Positions 52,401-62,200 of a stretch of 64,000 nucleotides of DNA are shown in pieces; position 1 is the stretch's first letter; each line of letters opens with the position of its first letter. Origin of the DNA: Bradyrhizobium sp. LHD-71 (GTDB lineage: Bacteria > Pseudomonadota > Alphaproteobacteria > Rhizobiales > Xanthobacteraceae); contig NZ_JAVIFX010000008.1 of the NCBI RefSeq assembly GCF_031157255.1, positions 186,001 through 250,000 of the forward strand. Direction: 5' to 3'. Made by a program: the position numbers and the translations under genes. A model generated the notes under the pieces. The model was not told the origin of the DNA. It saw only the letters and a list, made by a program, of their open reading frames with translations, and did not search any database.

Positions 52401-55400
52401 TCGGTGCGCTCGCGCATCAGGATCTGCCTTTTGAGCTGCTGGTCGACGGGCTCAAGCCCGAGCGCAGCGGCGGCCACAATCCGCTGTTCCAGGCGAAGTT
52501 CAACTACATGACCGCACCGCGCGGCTTCGACGCGGTCGAAGGCCTCGCCGCTGAGGCCCGGATCGTCGATCTCGCCGGCTCGCATTTCGACCTCGCGCTG
52601 GACATCGTCGATGGGGCCGACGGCATCAAGGCGACGTTCAACTTCGCGACAGATCTCTTCGAGTCGGCGACGATCGCGAGGCTGGCAGCGCAGTTTCACT
52701 CGCTGCTCGGGCAGATCGCCGAGGACGCGGAGCGGCCGTTATCGGATTTTTCAATCGACGAAGCGAACCGGCAGGTCGTGCGGAGCGAGACGGCGACATT
52801 CGACTTTGTCGATATCGTTAGCCTGCATTGCGCAGCGGCAGCGGATCGCGAAACGGCGGTCGCCGTGCGGTGCGGTGGCGAGACGATGACTTTCGACGAG
52901 CTCGACCGCAGGTCGAACAGCCTTGCGCGTGAGCTTGTCGCCCGCGGCGTCACCCGCGAGGCTCCGGTCGCGCTGTGGATCGAACGTTCGCCCGCCTTTG
53001 TCGCGGCTCTGCTCGGCGTGCTCCGGGCCGGCGGCGCTTTTGTTCCGCTCGATCCGAAATGGCCGCTGCAGCGGGTGCAAGGCATCCTCAAAGACGGGAA
53101 CATCGGCATTGTGATGGCCGCCGGCGAGACGCTGGAAGCGGCGCGAGCGCTTGACTGTCTTGTGCTCGATGCGAACGATGTCGCCACGGGCGAAGCGGCC
53201 TCAGGCCTGTCGGTGGACATCCATCCGGAGCAGATCGCTTATGTGATCTATACTTCGGGCTCGACCGGTACCCCTAAAGGGGTCGCGGTCTCACATGGCG
53301 CGCTGGCCAACTACGTGCAGGCCTTGTTGCTGCGGCTGGAGCCGGTGGCCGGCACAAGCATGGCGATGGTTTCGACGGTGGCGGCCGATCTCGGCCACAC
53401 GGTGCTGTTCAGCGCGCTCGCGACGGGCGCAACGCTCAATCTCCTCCCGCCGGATGCGTCGTTCGACGCCGATTTGTTCGCTCGCGCAATGCGCGAAGCG
53501 GACGTCGGCTTTCTGAAGATCGTGCCGAGCCATTTGCGTGGACTGCTGCACGCATCACGATCGGCCGATCTGCTGCCGCGCGATGTCCTTGTTCTTGGTG
53601 GCGAGGCTTGCGATCCGACGTTATTGGCCGAGATCCGTCAACTGCGACCGCAGTGCCGGATCGTCAACCATTACGGCCCGACGGAAACGACAGTCGGCGC
53701 TGTTGCGCATGCCTGCGAGGCTGACGCCGCGGGGCCCGCGCCCATCGGTTTGCCGCTCGCCAACCTGGGCGCCTGTGTTCTGGACGATATGCTGAACGAG
53801 GTGCCGATCGGCGTCGTCGGTGAGCTCTACATTGGCGGTGCGGGACTCGCGCGGGGTTATCTCGGTCGGCCCGGTTTGACAGCGGAGCGCTTCGTGCCAG
53901 ATCCGTTTGGATTAGCTGGCGCGCGGCTGTACCGGACCGGAGATCTTGTCCGGTGCGATCAAGCGGGCCGGCTGGTGTTCCTGGGGCGCGCCGACGACCA
54001 GATCAAGCTGCGCGGCTACCGGATCGAGCTCGACGAGGTCTCACGCGCGATCAAGGCGCTGGACGAGGTCGAAGACGCGGTGGTTGTCGCCCGCGCCCTT
54101 GGCACCGACCAGCAGCGTCAAGAGCTCGTTGCCTATTATGTTGCAAGGTCCGGGATGACGCTGGGGCCGGATGCGATCAAGCAGCGTCTGTCGACTGTCA
54201 TGCCAGACTACATGGTGCCGCCACGCATCGTTGGACTGGCGCGCCTGCCGCTCACGTCGAACGGCAAGATCGACCGCAAGGCATTGCCCGAGCCTGACGA
54301 GGAGATCGTCGCTGTAGACTATTCGGCGCCTCGAGGAGAGGTCGAGCAGGCGATTGCGGCTGTCTGGCAAGACGTGCTCGGGCGGGAGCAGATCGGCCGC
54401 AACGATAATTTCTTCGAGCTCGGCGGCGATTCAATTCTCAGCCTGCAGATCATTGCACGGTTGCGCAAGCGCGGCGTCCGTTTGACGCCGAAGCAGGTGT
54501 TTGGGCAGCAAACGATAGCTGCATTGGCGACCGTTGCGACCGTATCGACGCTGCCCGCCGCGAAGGACGCGAAGCCGAAGGCGGACACGCCAACGGTGCG
54601 TGACTTGGTGACGGGCCCGCATCATCTGCTGCCCATCCAGGCGCGCTTCTTCGAGCAGGTGACGGCGGATCGCCACCATTGGAATCAGGCGCTGTTGCTG
54701 GCGCCGCAATCGCGATTGAACTGGGACGTGCTGCGCCGTGCGCTGGTAGCGGTCGTGGACCATCACGATGCGCTGCGGTTGCGCTTCGAAGAGATCGACG
54801 GCACCTGGCGGGCAGAGCACGCGGCGGCGCCGGCTGCGTCGGAGTTGCTGGCGGTTCGTGAAGGCATCGGCGATGCCGCGCAGATTACGGCGGTGGCATC
54901 CGCCGCGCAGGCGAGCCTGTCATTGTCGGGTCCGTTGCTGCGCGCAGTCGGGATGGAGCTTGAGGATGGCGGCCAGCGTCTGTTGATCGCGGTCCATCAT
55001 CTGGTCATCGACGGCGTGTCGTGGCGTGTGCTGCTGGAAGATCTCGCGTCGGCCTACGATCAGTTGCTGCAAGGCGCGGCGGCGGCCACGCTCCCACCGA
55101 CAAGTGATTCCTACGCCTCATGGGGGGCCCGGCTTCGAGCTTATGCCTCGTCACAAGAACTCGCAGCGGAGCTGCCGTTCTGGCTGCGGTGTCGGGCGGG
55201 CACCGAATTGCCGTGCGACTGTGATCATGAGGAAATCGACCGTGTGGGAGGCAGCGAGGAGGTCTCGCTCGTCTTCGACGAAGAGCTGACGTCCCGTCTC
55301 CTGAAGGAGGCGCCGGCAGCCTATCGCACGCAGGTCAACGATCTTCTGCTGACGGGTCTTGCGCGCGCCATCTGGCACTGGAGCGGTCATGACGACGTGC

Positions 55401-58400
55401 TGATCGAGCTCGAGGGGCACGGCCGGGAAGATGTCTTTTCCGGTGCGGAGCTCTCGCGTACGGTTGGCTGGTTCACGACGGCTTTCCCGCTTCGCCTTCA
55501 AGGTGGATCCAGCGGCGATGCTCCGCTCATCAAGTCGATGAAGGAAACCCTTCGCGCGGTTCCGAACCGCGGTCTTGGCTACGGCGTCTTGCGCTACCTT
55601 GGTGCGGAAGCGGACCGCTTGGCGCTAGCGCGGTCGGGGGAGCCACGCATCGTCTTCAATTACCTCGGTCAGTTCGACGGCAGTCTGGGAGATGGCTTGC
55701 CTTTCCGGATTGCACCGGAGAGCGCTGGCGCCACGCGCAGCGCCACTGCGCCGCTGCGTGGATGGTTGAACATCAACGGAGAGGTGCGTGACCGGCGGCT
55801 GCGCCTGTCGTTCGGATACGGGCGGAAGCGCTATCGTCGCGAAACGATCGCGCGACTGGTGCAGCTCTACGAGACGGCATTGCGGGAGCTGGTCGATCAT
55901 TGCACAAGCGGTGCCTGCGGGATCACACCGTCCGATGTTGTGCTGTCCGACCTGACCCAAGCCGAGCTCGATCGGCTGGCGACGACGCTGGACTGGCGAA
56001 GCATTGAGGACGTCTATCCGCTTTCGCCAATGCAGCAGGGCATGTTGTTCCATGCGCTGCGCGATGGCGACGCGGACGTCTATGTCAACCAGGTCGCAAT
56101 CGAACTCATCGGGATCGATGCCGAAAGATTGCGCGCGGCATGGCAGGTCGTCAGTGACCGTCACGCGACGCTGCGCACCGGTTTCATATGGCGGGAGCTG
56201 TCCGGATCGGCGCAGCAGGTTGTGTATCGGCAGGCTGGGGTGCCGTTCGTCGAAGAGGATTGGCGCGAGCGCACGGCGGCACTGGAGCATTCCGGCAGGT
56301 GCGATGAACTGGACGCCGCGTTGGCGGACGTCTCACGGCGCGAACGTGCGACAGGCTTCGACGTTTCGCGGCCGCCGTTGCAACGCGTACGGCTGATCCG
56401 GCTCGGCGAACATCGTCACTGGCTGATCTGGACCCATCATCACATCGTACTCGACGGCTGGAGTTCCGCACGGCTGGTCGCCCAGGTGCTGCAGCACGTG
56501 AATGGGGTCAGGCTTCCCGCGGTGCAGGGCAGCTATCGTGACTACATCGCCTGGCTGAAAGGGCGGGAACGTGCGAGCTCAGCTTTCTGGCCTGCTGCGT
56601 TGGTTGCGTTGGAAGCGCCGACGTTCCTCGCGGACGCACTGGCATCAGATCATCACATATCGGTTGTCTCGACACCAGATGCTTCGGGCCATGCTCGTCT
56701 GAGTCTTCTGCTGGACGCGAAGCTCACGGAACGCCTGAAGGCGTTTGCGAAGCGCGAACGTGTGACGCTCAACACGCTCGTGCAGGGGGCATGGGCGCAA
56801 GTGTTGCGACGGTATGTTGGACAAGATGCAGTGTGCTTCGGCGTCACGGTGTCTGGCCGTCCGGCCGAGCTGCCCGACGCCGAGGAGATGGTGGGCCTGT
56901 TCATCAACACGTTGCCGATCGTCGACTCGGCCAATCCGCAATCCAGCATCGGCACCTGGCTGCGCCAGTTGCAGGAGCAGAATCTCGCCTTGCGCGAGCA
57001 CGGCTGGACACCGCTCTACGAGATCCAGCGGCTCGCCGGCCATGCCGGCCGGGCATTGTTCGACAGCATTCTGGTGTTCGAGAACTATCCAATCGACGAG
57101 GGGCTGCGCGGGAAGGGCGATCGCGGACCTCGCCTCGGGCGCGTGGAGCATGTCACGCCCACCAACTATGCACTGGCCGTAGCGGTATTCGCCGGCTCGG
57201 ACGGACTCAATCTCGACTTCAACTACGATCGCGCCCGGCTCGATGGCTCGCAGATGATGAAGCTGAGGGGCGCCTTGGTCGGTCTGCTGGAGCAGATCGT
57301 TGCCGATGCGGGCAGGCCGCAGGGCATCCTGGGTGCGCCGGACAAGGGTGAGATTCAACGCGTTCTCGAATGGAGCGGACCGGCGGTATCGCTGTCGGCT
57401 TCGCATCCGACGGTCGTTGCGCAGATCGAAGCGACGGCTGCGCGGTCTCCGTCCGCTCTGGCATTGGTATGCGGCAAGGAAGAGATCAGCTACGGCGAAT
57501 TGAACGCGCGGGCAAACCGGCTGGCCCGGCGCCTTCGCCGTCATGGCATTGGTCCGGACCGACTGGTTGGTCTGGCGTTGGGACGCAGCGCGGACATGTT
57601 GGTTGCGCTGCTCGCGGTGTTGAAGGCGGGCGGCGCCTACCTGCCGCTTGATCCCGACTATCCCGCCGGGCGCCTGGTTCACATGCTGCGCGACAGCGGG
57701 GCGAGGCTCGTGCTGACTCAACACGCGCTGCGCGACCGTCTTGCGCCGGTGCTCGACGCAACGGGCGTGGAGGCGTGGCGGCTCGATGAACCGCATCGTC
57801 GCAACGAGGACGACAGCAACCTCGCGATCGAGATTCGCCCCGAGAGCCTGGCCTATGTGATCTACACGTCTGGTTCGACCGGAACGCCCAAAGGCGTGGC
57901 GGTCGCACATGGACCGCTCGCGATGCATTGCCAGGCGATCGGGCGGCTTTATCGTATGCAAGCGACCGATCGCGAATTCCAGTCCGCGTCGATCAATTTC
58001 GACATCGCCCATGAGCGCTGGCTGGTGCCGCTGATGACAGGCGGATCACTCGTATTGCCGCCGAGGCGCGCCCTGCTGATCGACGACCTGCTGGCGGAGA
58101 TCGAGCGTCGCTCCGTCACGACGGTCTTCCTGCCACCAGCCTATGCCGACCAGTTGAGTGATGTGTTGCGGCAACTCGGGAGAAAGCTCGCGTTGCGGCT
58201 TTGCATCGTCGGTGGAGAAGCCTGGTCGGATGTGGGCGTCAGGGCGTTCCGGCAGGCCACCGATGTCGAGCTTTTGGTCAATGCTTACGGTCCGACCGAA
58301 ACGGTGATCGCACCGATGGCGTGGACGGTCGACGAGACCGCCGTGGCGCCTGGCCGCTATGCCCCGATCGGGCGGCCGATCGGCTCGCGGACCGCCTATA

Positions 58401-59221
58401 TCCTCGATGCCGACCTCAACCCGCTGCCTGTCGGCGTGACGGGGGAACTCTTTATCGGCGGCGTCGGGCTGGCCCGGGGTTACCTCAATCGAAGCGCGCT
58501 GACGGCGGAGCGCTTCATCCCCGACCAATTCGGTGGCGGTGGCGATCGGCTCTATCGGACCGGTGATCTGGCGCGGTGGCGCGCCGACGGTGTGATCGAG
58601 TACGTCGGACGCTCTGACAATCAGGTCAAGGTCCGCGGCTTCCGCATTGAATTGGGAGAGGTCGAGGCGCGGCTCCTGGAGCAGCGCGGCGTGCGCTCGG
58701 CCGTTGTTGTGGCACACGAGAGCGCCACAGGTCGGCAGTTGATCGGTTACGTCAGCGGCGAAGCGAAGCTCGACGGCAGGGCATTGCGAAGTGCCTTGTC
58801 GACAGCGCTGCCCGATTACATGGTTCCCTCGTTGATTGTTGTGCTGGAGCAGTTGCCGTTGACGCCGAACGGCAAGATCGACCGCCGGGCGTTGCCGTCG
58901 CCGCAGGATGACGGCGCCTCGCGTCGGGGTTATGCGGCGCCGGAAGGCGAGATAGAGACCGAGCTGACGAAAATCTGGAGCGAGCTGCTGGGGCTCGATC
59001 GCGTCGGACGCGACGATCATTTCTTCGAGCTTGGCGGGCACTCGTTGCTTGCGGTGCGGCTGGTGAGCCGTGTGTCGCAGGAGTGGGACGTGCCCCTTCA
59101 GGTTTCGGACCTGTTCCGGCATCCCGAGCTCGCCCAACTTGCTCGCGTCATTTCGATCAGTCTGATCGAACGGGAATTCGACGCTGAAGAGCTTCAAGAC
59201 GTGATCGCATCGGGATCGTGA
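49436..59221 (+). CDS. Nonribosomal peptide synthetase 1: FAAL-PCP-C-A(Asp)-PCP-E-C-A-PCP
   Basis: This 3,261-residue megasynthetase opens with a fatty acyl-AMP ligase (about 1-560; QYTSGSTSQPKG at 164, YHDMG at 209) and PCP1 (Ser613). Next are a condensation domain (HHIIVDG at 805), an adenylation domain (1125-1630) and PCP2 (Ser1666). An epimerisation domain (HHLVIDG at 1854; EGHGRE, NYLGQF), a second condensation domain (HHIVLDG at 2335), an adenylation domain (about 2670-3170) and PCP3 (Ser3203) follow. Specificity residues of the first A domain, aligned by eye to GrsA, are D-L-T-K-V-G-H-V-G-K, the aspartate code. The second reads D-I-E-F-I-G-A-I-A-K, which I cannot assign. The FAAL start is like PvdL and acyl-peptide siderophores. 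There is no thioesterase; the chain passes to the next synthetase, starting two bases downstream. Confidence 0.95.
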   Translation: MQTENLVERLRKHAASRSGRVALRFLEDDDVVHELTFAGLDARVRSVASLLQQLGGAGERAVILLPSGLDYAVAFYACLYAGVIAVPAYPQDGGGARHAGRLDGILSDATPRFVLTRTDLRADIEALLPKTTGVQIVEVDAVQPDLAADWRETRFDADAVAFLQYTSGSTSQPKGVCVSHGNLVANERAIQALAGATQDDIFVSWLPLYHDMGLIGGLLNPLFVGYSAVLMSPGHFLERPRRWLEAISRYNATLSGGPDFAYSLCVDRISDESLSQLVLSSWRFAFSGSEFVRCRTLRRFAERFKPAGFDARALAACYGLAEATLLVSGSELGVEPVTYTLDTAELAAGRIVHASEGTDLVACGRLIEGHALRIMRVDGSTVAEPDEIGEIWVAGPSVAQGYWRNAKATHQAFVERDNQRWLRTGDLGFVRDGTLVVAGRLKDLLIVRGQNIYPTDVEQAVEAGVRSARKGRVAAFAVDTNGHESIGVAAEFSRTTLARTAPELLAHAIGEAVLRQCQEYPAVIVLLNPRGMPLTTSGKLQRSACSAGWSNNMLDSFMVIEHGRSSDGRSLTGKAVNAPATETERAVATIWCEALGVETVGREDDFFVLGGNSISAGQVAATIRERFGRELELRSFFDAPTLAAFASRIEALVREGASETLPPIQRASPQVRNALSHAQERLWFLWNMDPGGTAYTVASTIRLKGGLDHSILSRAITEVVRRHDVLRTTFVAKEGRGSQVVHDAMDVAIRFEDLRRHTVCDRGGYAAALTKEELARPFDLVNGPLLRAVLLRLADDEHELLLLAHHIIVDGLSLNVLLQELAALYRSFSQDNVGPPPLPMIQYADFAAWQRKWLASGEGEQQLAYWRARLGETHPVLALPLDRPRPVVQSHGGGTIGLEIDGTLAVRLKALAGQHRASLFMLLLGAYHVLLHRYTGQTDLRVGVPVAGRRHVQLERLIGCFVNTLVMRADIVDRMSFSELLAQVKETVIGALAHQDLPFELLVDGLKPERSGGHNPLFQAKFNYMTAPRGFDAVEGLAAEARIVDLAGSHFDLALDIVDGADGIKATFNFATDLFESATIARLAAQFHSLLGQIAEDAERPLSDFSIDEANRQVVRSETATFDFVDIVSLHCAAAADRETAVAVRCGGETMTFDELDRRSNSLARELVARGVTREAPVALWIERSPAFVAALLGVLRAGGAFVPLDPKWPLQRVQGILKDGNIGIVMAAGETLEAARALDCLVLDANDVATGEAASGLSVDIHPEQIAYVIYTSGSTGTPKGVAVSHGALANYVQALLLRLEPVAGTSMAMVSTVAADLGHTVLFSALATGATLNLLPPDASFDADLFARAMREADVGFLKIVPSHLRGLLHASRSADLLPRDVLVLGGEACDPTLLAEIRQLRPQCRIVNHYGPTETTVGAVAHACEADAAGPAPIGLPLANLGACVLDDMLNEVPIGVVGELYIGGAGLARGYLGRPGLTAERFVPDPFGLAGARLYRTGDLVRCDQAGRLVFLGRADDQIKLRGYRIELDEVSRAIKALDEVEDAVVVARALGTDQQRQELVAYYVARSGMTLGPDAIKQRLSTVMPDYMVPPRIVGLARLPLTSNGKIDRKALPEPDEEIVAVDYSAPRGEVEQAIAAVWQDVLGREQIGRNDNFFELGGDSILSLQIIARLRKRGVRLTPKQVFGQQTIAALATVATVSTLPAAKDAKPKADTPTVRDLVTGPHHLLPIQARFFEQVTADRHHWNQALLLAPQSRLNWDVLRRALVAVVDHHDALRLRFEEIDGTWRAEHAAAPAASELLAVREGIGDAAQITAVASAAQASLSLSGPLLRAVGMELEDGGQRLLIAVHHLVIDGVSWRVLLEDLASAYDQLLQGAAAATLPPTSDSYASWGARLRAYASSQELAAELPFWLRCRAGTELPCDCDHEEIDRVGGSEEVSLVFDEELTSRLLKEAPAAYRTQVNDLLLTGLARAIWHWSGHDDVLIELEGHGREDVFSGAELSRTVGWFTTAFPLRLQGGSSGDAPLIKSMKETLRAVPNRGLGYGVLRYLGAEADRLALARSGEPRIVFNYLGQFDGSLGDGLPFRIAPESAGATRSATAPLRGWLNINGEVRDRRLRLSFGYGRKRYRRETIARLVQLYETALRELVDHCTSGACGITPSDVVLSDLTQAELDRLATTLDWRSIEDVYPLSPMQQGMLFHALRDGDADVYVNQVAIELIGIDAERLRAAWQVVSDRHATLRTGFIWRELSGSAQQVVYRQAGVPFVEEDWRERTAALEHSGRCDELDAALADVSRRERATGFDVSRPPLQRVRLIRLGEHRHWLIWTHHHIVLDGWSSARLVAQVLQHVNGVRLPAVQGSYRDYIAWLKGRERASSAFWPAALVALEAPTFLADALASDHHISVVSTPDASGHARLSLLLDAKLTERLKAFAKRERVTLNTLVQGAWAQVLRRYVGQDAVCFGVTVSGRPAELPDAEEMVGLFINTLPIVDSANPQSSIGTWLRQLQEQNLALREHGWTPLYEIQRLAGHAGRALFDSILVFENYPIDEGLRGKGDRGPRLGRVEHVTPTNYALAVAVFAGSDGLNLDFNYDRARLDGSQMMKLRGALVGLLEQIVADAGRPQGILGAPDKGEIQRVLEWSGPAVSLSASHPTVVAQIEATAARSPSALALVCGKEEISYGELNARANRLARRLRRHGIGPDRLVGLALGRSADMLVALLAVLKAGGAYLPLDPDYPAGRLVHMLRDSGARLVLTQHALRDRLAPVLDATGVEAWRLDEPHRRNEDDSNLAIEIRPESLAYVIYTSGSTGTPKGVAVAHGPLAMHCQAIGRLYRMQATDREFQSASINFDIAHERWLVPLMTGGSLVLPPRRALLIDDLLAEIERRSVTTVFLPPAYADQLSDVLRQLGRKLALRLCIVGGEAWSDVGVRAFRQATDVELLVNAYGPTETVIAPMAWTVDETAVAPGRYAPIGRPIGSRTAYILDADLNPLPVGVTGELFIGGVGLARGYLNRSALTAERFIPDQFGGGGDRLYRTGDLARWRADGVIEYVGRSDNQVKVRGFRIELGEVEARLLEQRGVRSAVVVAHESATGRQLIGYVSGEAKLDGRALRSALSTALPDYMVPSLIVVLEQLPLTPNGKIDRRALPSPQDDGASRRGYAAPEGEIETELTKIWSELLGLDRVGRDDHFFELGGHSLLAVRLVSRVSQEWDVPLQVSDLFRHPELAQLARVISISLIEREFDAEELQDVIASGS

Positions 59222-59223
59222 GC

Positions 59224-62200
59224 ATGGCCGATTTACTCAAACCCGATTTGCGGGAGCTCGATGCCGAAGAGCTTCGAAGGCTCGTGCAGCTTGCGAAGCA
59301 GCGTCGCACAGCGGGCAAGCGCGAGAACGCATCAATACCGACGGTCCCGCGCGATGGCGCGCTTGCGTTGTCCTTTGCGCAGCAGCGCCTGTGGCTGCTG
59401 GCTCAGCTCGATGGTACGAGCACGAATTATCACATTCGCGGCGCCTTGCATTTGGTCGGAGCGATTGACGTCGCCGCGTGGTGCCGCAGTCTCAATCGCG
59501 TGTTGGCCCGTCATGAAGCCCTGCGCAGCGTCTTCGTTGCTGATGATGGCCAACCGCGTGTCGAATTGTTGCCGGCCGAACAAGGTATGCCGCTGGTCGA
59601 ACACGACCTGCGGGACGATCCTGACACGCAGAAGACTCTCCAGCGTCTGTATGGCGAGGAAGCTCGTCGCCCCTTTGATCTCGGTCATGGACCGCTGATC
59701 CGCGGCTGCCTCATTCGTCTCGCGCAAGCCGAGTATGTTTTCGTCCTCACCCAGCATCACCTGGTCTCCGATGGCTGGTCGATGGGTGTGCTCGTCCGCG
59801 AGCTTGGTGTCCTGTACCGGGCTTTCACGGCCGGCAGGGAAGATCCGCTGCCGCCGCTCACAATCCAATATCCGGACTATGCCGCCTGGCAGCGCCAATG
59901 GCTGACCGGAGAACGATTGCAGCGGCAGATCGATTATTGGCGGCAGGCCCTCGCCGGCGCTCCGGCCTTGCTCCAGCTGCCGACGGATCGGCCGCGCCCG
60001 CGCGTCAAGTCGCTGGCCGGCGCATCACTGCCGATCGACATCGACGCCGATCTCGCCGAGGACGTCCGGCGGCTGAGCCAGCGCCATGGCGCCACGACAT
60101 TCATGACCGTGCTTGCCGCCTGGGCAGCGGTGCTGTCGCGGCTTTCGGGCCAAAGCGATCTTGTGATCGGCACGCCGACCGCGAACCGCAGCCGGCCGGA
60201 AGTCGAAGGACTGGTCGGCTTCTTCGTCAACATGCTGGCGCTTCGGCTCGATCTGTCAGGAGAGCCGAGCGTGGCGGAGCTTCTGGGCCGTGTGCGCGAC
60301 GCTGCGCTTGCGGCGCAGGATCACCAGGACTTGCCATTCGAGCAGCTCGTCGAAATCGTTCAACCGCCGCGCCGTCTCGATCATAGTCCCGTGTTTCAGG
60401 TGGTGTTCGCCTGGCAAAACAACGAAGCGGCGACGTTCGAGCTGCCCGGCCTGAAGGTCGATGTGGTCGAGACGGGGCTTGAACAGGTCAAGTTCGATCT
60501 TGAGCTCAATCTGGGCGAAGCCGATGGCCGCATCGTCGGCGCGCTCAACTACGCCACGGCGCTGTTCGACGAAGCGACCGTCGAGCGTCACCGCGGTTAT
60601 CTGCTGGCGGTTCTGAGAGCCATGGTTGCGAACGCGGATCAGATCGTCGACCGCGTCGATATGCTGTCGCCTGACGAACGCGCGCTCGTGCTTGAGACGT
60701 GGAACCGGTCCGCTGTATCGTATCCGTCTGAGCGCTGCATCCACGAGCTCTTTGCAGATCAAGTCCGCCGGGAGCCCGAGGCAACTGCACTGGTCCAGGA
60801 CGGACTGTGCGTCAGCTATGGCGAGCTTGATGCGAGGGCCAATCAGCTTGCTCATCATCTGATCGAACAGGGCGCGGGTCCCGATCAGGTGGTCGCCATC
60901 TGCCTGGAGCGCGGCGTTGCCATGATCGTCAGCGTGCTGGCCGTGCTCAAGGCCGGCGGCGCCTATCTGCCGCTGGATCCTGTCTATCCGCGCGAGCGGC
61001 TGCGCCAGGTTATCGACGATGCGAAACCCGAATTGCTGATCTGTGACGACATCGGGCGTGCGTCGGTGGGCGATACGCCGTGCCGCGTCCTCGACGTCGA
61101 AGCGAGTGGAGCGGCGTGGACCGGACTGCCGACATCCGATCCTGATGCACGTGCGGCCGGCCTGACATCGCGTCATCTCGCGTATGTCATCTATACGTCA
61201 GGCTCGACCGGCGCGCCGAAAGGCGTGATGGTTCAGCATTGCGGACTGGTCAATCTGGCGCTTGCCCAGCAGATGTTGTTTGGCGTCTCTCGGCAAAGCC
61301 GCATCGTTCAATTTGCCTCCTTCAGCTTTGATGCGAGCATATGGGACATCGTCATGGCCCTGTGCGCCGGAGCCGAGCTGCATCTTGTCCGCGCGCGCGA
61401 GCATCGCGATACCGGCGAACTCCTGGACTTTCTGGCGCGCAATCGCGTTACGCACGCGACGCTTCCGCCCGCACTGCTTCAGGGTCGGACAGATCTCGCG
61501 CGGCTGGCGTCACTGCAGGTGCTTGTTCTGGCGGGCGAATTGCCCAAGGCGGAATTGGTCGAAGGCTTGCCTGCAAATATCGCCGTCTTCAACGGTTACG
61601 GCCCGACGGAAACGACTGTCTGCGCCACGGCCTGGCGCCGTCCAGCAAACTTTGACGGCGCGGTCGTTCCGATCGGCCGTCCGCTTCCGAATACGCAGAT
61701 CTACCTGCTGGACAAACATGGTGCGCCAGTTCCGCGCGGAACGATCGGCGAGATTTCTATCGGCGGAGCAGGGGTCGCGCGCGGATATCTGAACCGGGCA
61801 GAGCTGACGGCGGAACGGTTTGTGCGCGATCCGTTCAATCCCGGGCCGACAGGGAAAATGTACCGCACCGGCGATCTCGGGCGGCACCTGCCCGACGGCA
61901 GCGTGGAATTCCTCGGTCGCAACGATCATCAGGTGAAGGTCAGGGGCTTCCGCATAGAGCTCGGCGAGATCGAGGTTCGTCTGGCTGAACATCCTGATGT
62001 CCGCGATGCCGTGGTGGTTGGGCGCGGCAAGGACGCCGGCGATCAGCGGCTGGTTGCCTATGTTGTGCCGTCTGGGCCAGATGATGGCGAGGGCGATCGT
62101 GCTGAATTCGTGGCATCGTTGCGCAGCTATCTCGGTGCGCGGTTGCCGCAGTTCATGGTGCCCTCGGCCTTCGTGCAGCTCGATGCACTGCCACTGACGC

